Of a DNA stretch of 64,000 nucleotides, positions 1 through 11,200 are shown one piece after another; the first letter of the stretch is position 1; every line of letters begins with the position of its first letter. Under the pieces are notes generated by a model that was not told where the DNA came from, did not search any database, and saw only the letters and a list, made by a program, of their open reading frames with translations. This DNA comes from Actinia tenebrosa (Eukaryota > Cnidaria > Anthozoa > Actiniaria > Actiniidae). The stretch is from contig NW_022258870.1 of NCBI RefSeq assembly GCF_009602425.1, positions 163,809 to 227,808 on the forward strand, given 5' to 3'. A program made the position numbers and the translations under genes.

Positions 1-641
1 TTGTTGCGTACCACGCCAAGTGAAATCGTTATCCTTTTCATCATAACTTAAATACTCAATAAGATTTGCCATTTGGAGACAAAGATTCGATAAAAGCTTT
101 ATAAAATGTTGAAGATTACGGAGCGGTTACGAACACGTCTGCATAGACTGAACAGACAGACAGACAGACAGACAGATGATGATGATTATATATAACAGGG
201 CCCGCTTGTACGAAGGAGTGATAGCACTATCCGATGGATAAATCCTTATACAGTGGATAAGTCAATGCTGTTATCCAATAAATGTGTCCACTGCATAAGA
301 TTTATCTGTCGGATAGCGCTAACCACCCTTCATACAACTGGGCAAGATGGCAGACAGCCAAGATAGGCACACCAGGGCTTAAAATAACGGCCAGTAAGTC
401 ACTGGTAATGACCAGCCAATTTAGTTTTAACTCCTATCTCATTTTTTTGGCTTGACATTACTGATTAAAATGACCGGCAAGGCAAAGATTTAAGTGGACA
501 AATTCCAATTCTGGACAGACATTGTTTGATATCTAGCCGTTATTTTAAGCCCTGGTGTCCATCAGCAATTTTCATCTCAATCCAGAAGTCTTCAAAGTCG
601 TAGACAAAAATAATTTAGTATTCATTAATTTCAATCAACAG
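1..641. other. Non-coding sequence upstream of first visible SORD exon
   Basis: No coding exon could be recognised here. It is probably an intron or 5' flank of the sorbitol dehydrogenase gene, because the first visible exon starts in mid-protein after a good AG acceptor at 640-641. It holds a short (gaca)n run near 150-175 and one inverted-repeat element at 200-343. Confidence 0.6.
200..343. repeat. Inverted-repeat element, TATCC-rich family, copy 1
   Basis: The ends are imperfect inverted repeats (GGGCCCGCTTGTACGAAG at left, CTTCATACAACTGGGC at right) and the middle holds paired TGGATAA/TTATCC motifs, so the whole unit can fold back. A clearer copy lies at 16489-16634. No coding sequence. 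Looks like a non-autonomous DNA element (MITE). Confidence 0.7.
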
Positions 642-3600
642 AGGTGCAAATTGCGATGCATGCCGTTGGTATCTGTGGATCTGATGTCCATTACTTGAAG
701 CACATGAGGATTGGAGATTTCATCGTCAATGAGCCAATGGTTCTGGGACATGAATCAAGTGGAGTGGTCGCTGAGGTTGGAGAAGGTGTGACGCATCTGA
801 AAGTTGGTGAGTCAAAGGCCATGCAATCGGAATGATCAGATATAATGTTGCTGTGGCAACACCACAGTGTGCCAGTCATGTAATAGTAGAAGCAATATCG
901 TAACTAGATAATTCAATTTGTTGTTTCATTATTTATTTTTTATTTTAAATCTATTTACGATTGCTTGTTGGTTTAATTTGAAGGTGATAGGGTGGCTATT
1001 GAGCCGGGAGTGCCTTGTCGCACTTGCCCTTTCTGCAAAGAAGGACGTTATAACCTCTGTGAAGAGATGAAATTTTGTGCTACCCCACCCTTCCATGGCT
1101 CTCTTTGTCAATGTTACAATCATGCAGCAGACTTCTGTTACAAGTAAGTATTGTGTAGTTCTAGAAATTATTCTCTCATATAGTTAATACATGGTTAGGT
1201 TCGGCTGCACGCAGGCTACCTACTTCCCTGAAATTACATTTTCTTCAATACAAACTCTGCAATTTTGTTCTCCCCCCTGAAAATTCCAAATTTCTCGGTA
1301 GGGGAGGGGGGTGGGTAATTTTAAGAAACTTAACATTTTTACTTTCATCAACCAAACCACACTAAATATTGATCAATTTTAATTAATAAATTGAGTGTCT
1401 TCTCGTTAAGTAAATAATATTACAACTTAAATTATTCTGTATCCTAGGTTGCCAGATCATGTCAGTTTTGAAGAAGGTGCTTTACTGGAGCCACTGTCCG
1501 TAGCTGTCCATGCTTGCCGCAGGGCTGGTATCACTGTTGGAGATAATGTTCTTGTATGCGGAGCAGGTGAGACATGTTGCACATGCGTACAACCATAATG
1601 ACGGTCCTTTAGAACCAGAATCATTCTACTACTATTGTTTAAATCCCACCATGCACCTGCATGCAATGTCACCCCATGCACCTGCACTCTTTAACATAGT
1701 ATATATAGCTATTTTAATGTTTAATTTTTTTTCAATGATTCAATTGATCTCAGGACCCATTGGACTGGTCAACCTCCTTACTGCAAAAGCTTGTGGTGCA
1801 AGCAAAATAGCCATAACTGGTGAGAATGGTATTATAAATGAATTTATATTCTGGCTGTGTTTAAAAGACCATTATTGTATCCATAAAATACTGCTGCGTT
1901 CCTTGGAAAAAATTTCATACTAATTTAATCAGTTAAACTCATTTCAGTATTAATATATTTGCTATGGTTTTTCAGATTTGGATGAAGGCCGCCTTGCCAA
2001 GGCCAAAGAACTGGGGGCAGATTATACAATCAAGGTTGAGAGCAGAGATGGCAAGGAAGTTGCCAACAAGATCTTGGAACAACTTGGCACAGCTGCTGAC
2101 AAGACTATTGAATGTACAGGAGCAGAGTCAAGCATACACACTGGAATCTATGTGAGTCTGCTTAAAATCAACATGTGCACTAGTTAGTGGGTTGACGTCT
2201 CCATGCAAATCTGTTCTATGGTGATGATGTGGGATATTTAGATGACAAGTGTAAAATTAACAAAGACATCAGTTTTATGTGTCTGTCCTTTTATTGACAA
2301 TAGATTGCGTCATCACTTTGTCAAAGTAGGGTGGATCCATCGGGTGTAGAGTAGTGGATCTGCATACTACTACATTATCGTCAATAAGAGGACAGACACA
2401 TTAAAAAACTGATGTCTGTTTGTTTTTTACGATAACAAGAGCATTAAAAACTGCTCATTTTTAGCGATCAAAACAACCAACGGAAAGAGCGCGCGCTNGT
2501 TGACGTCAGCTTTATCTGTCTGTCCTCTTGTTGATGACAAAAAATAACCAATTATTGTAAGTTATTGTTAAATTTATTGTACAGAATTTGATATTACACC
2601 TATTAAGGTAAAAACAGTGCCAGACCTAGGGGGTTTGTCGGAACGTCCTAAACCATAATACATGAATCGAACCCCCTAAATGACATCTACAACCCCCTCA
2701 TTATATCATCTTGATTTTTTCCATCCCCCTAAAGGACGAGTATGTACCCCCTAATTAGAAGCTAGTCGCTCTTTTGGTTGGTTTAGTTCGTGGTCAGCTT
2801 GAGCTGTCCAAGAAAAAATCCTGGATATGCACCAAGGCATGGGATGCAAATAGTAAACATGCTTCCTAATTAGTGTCAATAACTTTTAACTCTCTAGTTT
2901 TCCTGTTACTAGGCAACCAAGTCTGGAGGTGTGTTGGTGATTGTTGGAATGGGAAAGAGTGAAATTAACTTGCCGATAGTTAATGCCTTGGTGCGTGAGG
3001 TTGATATAAGAGGGATATTCCGCTATGTCAACTGGTAAGTTGAATGCATTATTGTAATCTAGAGTACAGTCTCAAGAGGGGTGTTGAACTTTGTTGGAAC
3101 TGACCACACCCCTGTTTCCATGTCGACATTTGAAGCAAAGTGGAGGGAGCATGTTTGGATATTCAAATTGGTGACCAATAAAATTCAAGTATTTGTTTAT
3201 AAATACATTTACCTTTTTTATGTGGCAGCCATGTTTTTTTTTGTTTTTTTTTTCTAGGACCTTGTTCTTTTTTTTTTGTATGCTTTTATTGTAAAGTGTT
3301 GTAAATGCGGCAGCCATGTTGTTTTGAATAATAGATTCCACCATGCTTAGCCTCACGTTTAAGTGCTTCAGAATAGACCTCCTCGGCTCGGGCGTAATAT
3401 TTTCCCATTTCAAACCACATTTCATTCTTTTGAGAATAATTTTCTTTATGTGAGTTAAATTCAAGAAGAGAATAAACATGTATTTATGCCGCTGTGTGAG
3501 GTCCATGGCAATGCTTAAGAAATAGTAATTCAGCATCCAATAACAATAAGGAGTGATTAAGGACACAGTATGTTTACAGTATGGCTATTATTTTGCAGCA

Positions 3601-3829
3601 TTGTTTCACCTTCGTTATCTAATAAAATTGCAGTGGTGCAAAATTTGAAATCAAAATTTCCTTCTCTCACAGCTACCCAACAGCTCTTGCTATGGTTGCC
3701 TCAGGAACTGTTAACGTCAAACCACTAGTCACACATCATTTTAAGCTTGAAGAATCAAGAAAGGCATTTGAGACGTCGGCATCAGGGGAGGGTGGAGCCA
3801 TTAAAGTCATGATCCACTGTGATCAGTGA
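642..3829 (+). CDS. SORD: Sorbitol dehydrogenase (L-iditol 2-dehydrogenase), 5' partial
   Basis: NAD-dependent medium-chain dehydrogenase that oxidises sorbitol to fructose in the polyol pathway, in the cytosol. Exons read 642-806, 984-1143, 1448-1566, 1754-1819, 1976-2151, 2913-3034 and 3673-3829, all with GT/AG borders and consistent phase. Visible motifs in order: GICGSDVHY with the catalytic-zinc cysteine, GHESSG, a [15 protein letters not shown] stretch, the Rossmann GAGPIG followed by ITDLDE (the Asp favours NAD over NADP), IECTGAE, and a C-terminal [10 protein letters not shown]. The four-cysteine stretch is the structural-zinc site of the family, which vertebrate SORD has lost and this protein keeps. 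The start codon and roughly the first 30-40 residues lie in an exon I cannot see, upstream or beyond the window. It matches human SORD along its whole visible length, so the call is firm. Confidence 0.93.
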
Positions 3830-5370
3830 TGTTCCAAGTACTTAAAAAAGTATCAGAGCTATTTTCTTTCTAGAACCATTCAATGCCGAGCTCGGATGAC
3901 GTGAAATTAGGCCCTGTTTACATGGAGGGAGGGTGATTATAATGCTGGAGTAAGCTCTCTTGTTTTTGCCGTCTTCCCCTCAGTAAAACAAACGAGAGGC
4001 TTGTCCCTAGTACTAGGATTAGCCTAACCTCCATGTATAAAGGCCTAGACAACCTTCAAACTATAGCTAGGATTTTAGATTAAGTTTCACAAAATACTAT
4101 TCTTACGTAGCTTGAATTTCAGACCAAACAAATACTCTGACCGATGTATTCATATAGGTTTACTACTATTATTGCTATACATTGATCAAGATAAACATCG
4201 ACAGGTTAAAGGGCAAAAGATGACAATCAATAAACAAAATATGAGAGTTTATTAACGTACATAGTACTGGAAAGATACATGGGAAGGATTTAGTAGACCT
4301 ATTCAGCTTCGTTTGTCTGGTGTGCACATTTTAGACCATGTGATGCCACTCTGGGAAGTTGATTCTTTCATGTGTAATTATTTTGACATGTTTTGTCATA
4401 AAAGAACAATTCTCAAGGGAATGTCATGTGATCTGAAATGGGCAATTTGCATACGAAGCCAAAGAGGTTTATTTGATTGGACTAAGGTCGACTAAGGTTG
4501 ATGAACAGTGCGAATAGGATATAGTAATAAGAACATTGGTAATGTCAAATTATAGTTAATGTTGAATCATTTCATGCAAATCATTTTAGATAGTTAAAAA
4601 AAGTATTTGTCAATCACGTATGGAGTAATTAATTAATTAATTAATTAACTTTTTTTATAGAGGATAACACTTGACAGTAATTCAACTGATAAACTTGTGG
4701 TCCTCTGTTAATGTCTCTAGTTAATTAGGGATGGGACCGCCATTAACGTGACCATCCGAGCCACGTGAAGGTCTAACCATTTGCAGATGTAACTACAAAG
4801 GCAGCACCTTCTTCTCAGTTATTTTAAGACCCCGAGTGTTGGTCCAGCCGAGGCTTGAACCATGACCTCCCGCACAATGGACCGACGCTCTTACCAACTG
4901 AGCTAACCGGGTGGCGATGGCTCAGTCTGCTATAGTGAATCATCATATAGAGCTTCTCACTAATGTGAAAAGACAGCCATATTGGCATACCAAACAATAG
5001 AAACTTTCTGCACACTTTTGGCATAAAAATAGAGTTCAATTCTCCAAGGATGGAATTAGATTGCTTTGGTACACCAACATGGATGATGACATCACTTGAA
5101 AATGCTCTATATGAATTGTCCACTTCTGAGATATGCTTCGCTTGTCACCCACGAAGGTTACCGTATGAGGCTATGTGCTAAATTTAATTTCATCTTTTCC
5201 CCAGTCACGAATCGCGGTTCATTATGCACAAACCCTCACATTGAAACCTTTGTGCGTGACAAGTGAAGCGTATCTCAGAAGTGGGCTATTTGCAAATCCA
5301 ATGATCAGATTTTCCATGCACCACTTATACCACTTCAAGCGAAATCCATCATATTTGAACTAAAATTCCT
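3830..5370. other. Intergenic region between SORD and ANAPC4
   Basis: These two genes end tail to tail here. The interval includes a module at about 4385-4490 shared with 19300 and 61745, an (ATTA)n run near 4626-4650 and a minus-strand tRNA-derived SINE at 4745-4922. I see no coding exon. Confidence 0.6.
4745..4922 (-). repeat. tRNA-derived SINE, minus strand
   Basis: On the minus strand a tRNA-like head has an A box (GGTTAGCTCAGTTGGTAAG, about 4889-4908) and a B box (GGTTCAAGCC, 4852-4861) at roughly tRNA spacing. An unrelated body follows (ACTGAGAAGAAGGTGCTGCC onward). The head does not fold into a clean tRNA and is joined to a non-tRNA body, so this is a SINE. The tail section at 24300-24535 looks like the same family. 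Confidence 0.65.
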
Positions 5371-7668
5371 CTATAAAGTCGTGTTTGCAGTTTCTTCAAA
5401 GTCTTTGCTTTCATTTTTACTCACTTCATCTTCATCATCTTCTTCCTCATCCTCTGCATCCATATCGAATAGCTTAACTCTCCTTCTAGTTGACGACAAC
5501 ACACAACTGACTTTTCTTGAACCACTGACAGATATTGAGCCAGACTGAAAGCCTGAGAGCTTGCGGTAATGAGTTAGTTTGGGACCAATGTCGTGGACAG
5601 CTAAACTTGGACTTATGGCAAGAAAGCTTCCATAATGAAATTCCTTTTTGCTAAAGGGGATGAAACTATCCAGTGGGATTAAATTAAGTGGAACTTGTGC
5701 TAAAACTGTTACTTTTTCTCCTTCTGTTTTGTCAATTCCTTTCTCTTTGAGCAGCACCGTTAGTGTTTCCGAGTCGTAGAACATCGCATCTAGTATTCCG
5801 TAAGAGATATCATCTTCTTCTGTTGGTATCTGAGAGACAAAGACCTTAGATGCTTTTCCAGTCACAGCGCCTTCATTGTTTTGATCTGATGTCAAACAGA
5901 CGAGGAAGACTTTATTCAGCTCATGTTTACCAGCCCCAAAGACTAGATTCTGAGCCCCTGTAGCCTTTGATGTGGACTGAGAGACTGTAACTGATGAACT
6001 GCTGTCGCAGTCTGCCAAGTGAGTAGATGATTGACACTGAAATGAATTACCTATTGTATCAGCCAACTTTTCGAAGGCACTCTCTATGCTCTCTTGTAGC
6101 TGTTTTGCCAAGGTCGTAAGAGAGACATTCTTGTTATGAGTGATGATCAATGGACTCCTAATCAACACTGGGTTACTTGCTACAAACCGTGTCCACGGAG
6201 TATCTCCGTATGACGAGATATCAGTCAGTGGTTTGTTCTCAAAGTATTGCCCTACTCTTTCTAAACTGAATTTGCCTTGGTCGTTGACTTTTAATTGGTC
6301 CTCAAGGAAGTTCGCGATCATGATTATGTCTTGCTGGCTAAACTGCTTCACATAACTTGGGACAGCTTCATCGGAAAGCCTCAGAATAACAGAGTACAAC
6401 CATTGGAAGAAGGCTTTGAAACTTTTCAAACTTGTCTCGATGACATCAACAAGTTCTCTGGTCTTTAACATCACAGATCCAAGCATCTTTATAGTCTTCT
6501 GGATTGATTCATCGGAGAGGCCCAAGATACCAAAATGGTCATACCATTTTGCCATTCCATTCATCTCTGTCAAGTGAAACAACAGTGCCTGTGTTACGCA
6601 CTGCAAATGCTTTAGTGCCAAACCTTGAATGCTAGAATATGAATTCTCGATATTATGACCCAACTTTTTAAGCCCTTTTTCGGTTAATTCATGAAGAAGG
6701 AATGCTTGTAGCTCAGGGGATGCAGTCCCTCTCGTAAGAAGTGTCAAAAATTCCTCACTGACAGAAGAACCGGCAGAAAGTCTTTCAGATGCAAAGGTTG
6801 TTAACTTTGTGTCCATTTCTAGGAGTATATCCTCCCATGCTTCTGACATCAATGTTATTGTTTTGTTGAAGTACTCCATCAGCGTCAATATAGTACCAAT
6901 CTTCTTGGAAACAACAGAAAGTTCGTGCTGTCGGGAACTTAGTAGAGGGCTGCCATATAGTTCTAGTAATAGCACCTGCTGGTCACTGCTGGTCATAGAT
7001 TTGATGACGGCACTTATAACTTTAAGGTTAGTTGAAAATGAGACATTTAGGATTTCTGAGTCTTCGAAAGTATTTGTCATGCTCACCACCCCACACAGGA
7101 ACACGCCATAAAGAAAAATATGGACTTGACCTTTCTTGTCACCAATGCAAAGAATACTTAACTCTTCAGGTAAGGAAGACAGTTTCTTAGGATCTTTATT
7201 CCCCTCCTCATTGGAATCCTTTGAGAATAAACTCTCTCCAGATTTGGGTAGGGAGGGGAGAGTAGGGAGGAGTAGCTCTGCTTTGTCTACATTGAACGGC
7301 TGTTTGTCTATATCTTTGCATAGACTCGAAGTTTTCACTTGTTCAATCCAGTCCATATAGGAAGGAGTCTCTCCAATGCTGCAGGTATGGATGCATTCAG
7401 CGTTCTCTACGTCAAAAAGCTTGATGGTACCATCTTGGTGCCCCACGCACAGGACCTTACCGTCCGGTCTCCATGCTATTTGAACGGCTTTGCCTTCACT
7501 CGCAGGGACACACCAAACCCTTTTCCAAGACAGCCGGTGTAGCCAGACCTCTCCCTCCGCTGAAACCAAAGCCAGGAGATCCATTTTTGGCGACCATTTC
7601 ATGCAGGAGACCTCGGCAGAACATGGCTTGTCTTTCAATTGACGAAACGATCCTGAACTTCCCGCCAT
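5371..7668 (-). CDS. ANAPC4: Anaphase-promoting complex subunit 4, single exon
   Basis: Scaffold subunit of the APC/C ubiquitin ligase, which drives exit from mitosis in the nucleus. One uninterrupted 765-residue frame (human about 808). The N-terminal WD40-like section (about residues 20-100) has MKWSPKMDLLAL, IAWRPDGK and GTIKLFDVE. The central helical APC4 domain (about 230-440) has ITLMSEAWEDILLEMD, RGTASPELQAFLLHEL, GLKKLGHNIENSYSSIQGL and FKAFFQWLY, all close to the human protein. The C-terminus has RKVSCVLSSTRRRVKLFDMD and an acidic tail, as in human. The start at 7668 gives the expected N-terminus. The full-length open frame with a normal acidic tail argues for a working gene. The absence of introns beside intron-rich neighbours is odd and could mean a retrocopy replaced the ancestral gene. 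Confidence 0.93.
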   Translation of the reverse strand: MAGSSGSFRQLKDKPCSAEVSCMKWSPKMDLLALVSAEGEVWLHRLSWKRVWCVPASEGKAVQIAWRPDGKVLCVGHQDGTIKLFDVENAECIHTCSIGETPSYMDWIEQVKTSSLCKDIDKQPFNVDKAELLLPTLPSLPKSGESLFSKDSNEEGNKDPKKLSSLPEELSILCIGDKKGQVHIFLYGVFLCGVVSMTNTFEDSEILNVSFSTNLKVISAVIKSMTSSDQQVLLLELYGSPLLSSRQHELSVVSKKIGTILTLMEYFNKTITLMSEAWEDILLEMDTKLTTFASERLSAGSSVSEEFLTLLTRGTASPELQAFLLHELTEKGLKKLGHNIENSYSSIQGLALKHLQCVTQALLFHLTEMNGMAKWYDHFGILGLSDESIQKTIKMLGSVMLKTRELVDVIETSLKSFKAFFQWLYSVILRLSDEAVPSYVKQFSQQDIIMIANFLEDQLKVNDQGKFSLERVGQYFENKPLTDISSYGDTPWTRFVASNPVLIRSPLIITHNKNVSLTTLAKQLQESIESAFEKLADTIGNSFQCQSSTHLADCDSSSSVTVSQSTSKATGAQNLVFGAGKHELNKVFLVCLTSDQNNEGAVTGKASKVFVSQIPTEEDDISYGILDAMFYDSETLTVLLKEKGIDKTEGEKVTVLAQVPLNLIPLDSFIPFSKKEFHYGSFLAISPSLAVHDIGPKLTHYRKLSGFQSGSISVSGSRKVSCVLSSTRRRVKLFDMDAEDEEEDDEDEVSKNESKDFEETANTTL

Positions 7669-8232
7669 CTTGGACCGACTGTACTACGCACAATCCAATA
7701 TGCATTACCACTGACCAAATTTAAAAGAACGCTTGCGCATTTCCCATCTCACGACTTTTTCATTAATAAAAATTTCGGGATGCATCATTCTAATTAATAA
7801 AAACGATGCTGGATGCTCTTTCTTAAAATTAATTCAATAACACAATTTTTTTAAACAAAATTATTTCATTATGAAATTTAAAAGTATTTAAATCATTCAA
7901 CAAATATATACCCTGGTTTTTGATCATTACTTATATTTGAATTAGTAAAAAGAGTATAATGGAGTGCTTTTATTTTAAAATACAAGATTTTTATTTTTTA
8001 TTTTTTGGTTCATTTTTTTGCGGGAAAATATGACGCATGCTCAGTAATGTTAGTATTCGCTCATGGAAACGAGGTCATCAAGAAAAGCGTTCTTAGGAAC
8101 GGATGTCTTGTTGAACAAGATGAATTTATGGGTCATTTTCTTCGTATAATTTTGACTCATTTGACCCTGTAAAATAATATCCAACATAGAAAAGCATGTA
8201 GTTTACCATTAGCATTGTCATTATTATCCATA
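7669..8232. promoter_or_regulatory. Head-to-head promoter interval of ANAPC4 and ARMC2
   Basis: The start codons of the minus-strand ANAPC4 and plus-strand ARMC2 genes face away from each other across 564 bp, so both promoters must lie here unless a distant 5' exon exists. The middle is very AT-rich (about 7740-8030). I could not identify a TATA box or other defined element. Confidence 0.5.
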
Positions 8233-11200
8233 ATGGAAGCGTCTGGTCGTCAGCCGCGCAAAAACAAACGAGTCGCCGACCGGCCATTTTACGAGAAGAC
8301 GGGGACAACAAGTGCAGACATTGTTGCTGAAGCACGTTCCGCTGTTCGTTCTCTCCAAACAAGACGACCCTGTACTCCAACAGACTCAAAGAGGACTTTA
8401 TTTGGTAACAGTGCTACAAGACCAGTGGAAGGACGACCTCCTTCGGTTCTCAGGTAAAGTTTTCTGTGGGTTTGAAGTCCGCTAAACTGGCATGAATCAG
8501 TTGTTGTGGCTAATGTGTGTTTACTGTTTTGTGGACAGACCACAATTTTATATATCAACCAAGCACTCGTAATACTATACTTAAGTCTAATTTTCTACCT
8601 ATAATAACTATTCCTAATGCCCAAATAACAAGGCTAAACTATCAAGAAAAACTTCGCTTGGCTCCAAGAAATTATTTTTAAAGTTTACCGTGATCATCTT
8701 GGGTTTTTTTTTTACCGTCAACCAAATCTTCCCACAAACATTTAACTTGAATTAACGTTTAAATATTTTGTTGAAGTTCTAGTGGTTATTAATGCTATGA
8801 TTCATGTCTTTCTAACTGCCCTTAGGGTCAGGCAGTGTACTCTATACCTGTCACGATTTTAGTTTTTCCAAAGCAGCTGTCTTCGTAGCGAAANTCTACA
8901 AAATAATATAATAATATCTACATGTAAGAACTTAATAAATACAAAACTTGTTCAACTGCAAGAAGTCTGAACTTCTCAACTATTTTATTTCTTTCGTATT
9001 TTTCCTATATTTCCTTGAAATTCTCTCGTAATTTTCGGAATCTTTTTTGAAACCAAGCTTTATGTACTTTAAAGTTAATGGATTTTTCTTTCATAAGAAA
9101 GCCTTCGAATACTGACCGTATCCTTTTTTCCTCAAGTTTCATAATTAAGCCATTTTAGAATTTTCATAAAATCAAATTAACAAAACCAAGATACCAAACC
9201 AAGATGCTAATTTTAACAATAAATACTCTTTCCATAGAATTTTGTTTTTGAAATAATTTAGTGTTTTGCTAACTGAACTAAATATTTAGTTTGTCACAAT
9301 AGCTGAAAGATCAACATTTCCATAAAGTCTGTGTGCATAGTAAATGCCTTCATAAATGTCTTCTGTCTGTCACGTTGTCAATGTAATTCAAATTTTTTGT
9401 CATAAATGTCTCTTATAATTTTTATTCTTGATCCACTTGTCGTCCGTTTGCAGTCTCTGTTTGACAGTGAACTTGACACTGACCAACTAAAACGAAATCT
9501 TTTAACTTGAATATTAATAAATTACTGGTTAGAGATACTAACTTATTTACCAATCAATTACAGGTAGAAAAAAAAAATGACAGCTTTAAAACAATACTAG
9601 AAATGATGAATAAGGGTATATATATATATATATATATATCAATTCTAAAAAGTGAAAGGGAAAAGATGGAATTAAGATTTTGAACGAAAGGAAGACATCA
9701 AATGATGAGTTAGTTTTCTATATTTAAATAACATTCATTATTTTTTTCCAGTCCGGTATCTTAAAAAATCGTGCCTTCTGATTGGCTGTTTGAGCGGGCA
9801 GTATTTTGTCAGTATCTGCCCATGCTCAGGGTCCGGTATCCTTTGCCACTAAATGACAAAACAAAACAATTACAAAAACAAGTAAAAAAAATACGGGAAA
9901 AAATTATTTACTAAAAGTTATTTACTGTCCTATATTCGCTCCCGATAGGGAAAAACTGTGCCCTCGGTCTTGAAAACGGACCTCAGCCTAACGGCCTTGG
10001 TCCGTATATTCAAGACCCTGGGCACCGTTTTTCACTATCCAGACCTCCTGGCCGGTAAATAGCATATATGTAGGTATATGTGACTTTAGATGTCGTGTTC
10101 ATAATTAATGAGTTTAGATTCTGTTAAATTCTCGTCATGAAAGAATAAATTATTCACAGAGGGAATAATCTCAATTCTATAGATTTCCTAGTATTTTTCA
10201 AAAGATATTATGCCAAGATAATTTTTTTTATCATCTCAGGATTTCATAATTAAAGGTTTCAACAACAAAAAAGATTTCTACAATACAAGAATTAAAAGCA
10301 ACAGAAAAAGAATGATAAAGAACTAAGAATATTAATTTGTATTTATTCATTAACAAATGAAATTTTAAACTTCCAATCATAACCTTTCAATACCCACTTT
10401 TTGGGTTTGTCTCAGTTTGAAATTAAACGAAAATGAAATTTTAAACTTCCAATCACAACCTGTCATAACGCAATATTGTCTCTGTTTTGTATGTCAGGGG
10501 AAGGGAGAGAGAGTTAATGTTTTAGGGCAAGTAATCCCATTTCCTACTTTACTGAAAAATAATCATGATATAATTATTATTATTCCCTTTTGTTTTAGTG
10601 GGAATTTTCAATATGAGGAGTCATCGTCACGTCCACCTTCAGGAAGAGCAAGGCTTACTCCATTAGAAAATGCACCTGAGATACCCGAGGAGGTTTTTAT
10701 TCCAGGACCACCATCAACTGTAAGTACCTCTTATCAAAAATTAAACTCAAAACTTAAAAATTCAAAACTTATATTGCATAGTTTCTGAAATGATCAATGC
10801 TTCCTTCATAAAATATTGGTATTGATATAAGACCTAAGTACCCTAAGACTTAAATTCTCATAGAGGATTTATTACTCAAATCCCAGAATCCTTTAGAAAT
10901 TTCATTGATCTCCCTGGGTGCAAAATAGAGATTTTTCTGCATCTATATACAACTAGAGGCTTAAAATAACAGCTGACCATTGGACAGTGCCCATCCAAAA
11001 TTGTAAATTGTCCGGTCAAATCTTTGCGTTGCCAGTCATTTTGACCAGTAACATTGAGCCAAAAAAGAGGTACAACCAAGCTAAAACTTATTTGACTATT
11101 CATCATGACTGACAGCCNACTGGGCATTATCTTGATGTATTTTCTGGAATAACATACCCCACACCCCACTCTTACACACTCCACAACAATGAAGTACATA

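Noticed and set aside
3072-3566. 164-codon minus-strand frame in a SORD intron
   Set aside because: Low-complexity lysine-rich sequence over repeats, with no domain and no splice context.
4745-4922. Possible tRNA gene on the minus strand
   Set aside because: A and B boxes are present but the sequence does not close into an acceptor stem and runs into a repeat body; it is a SINE head.
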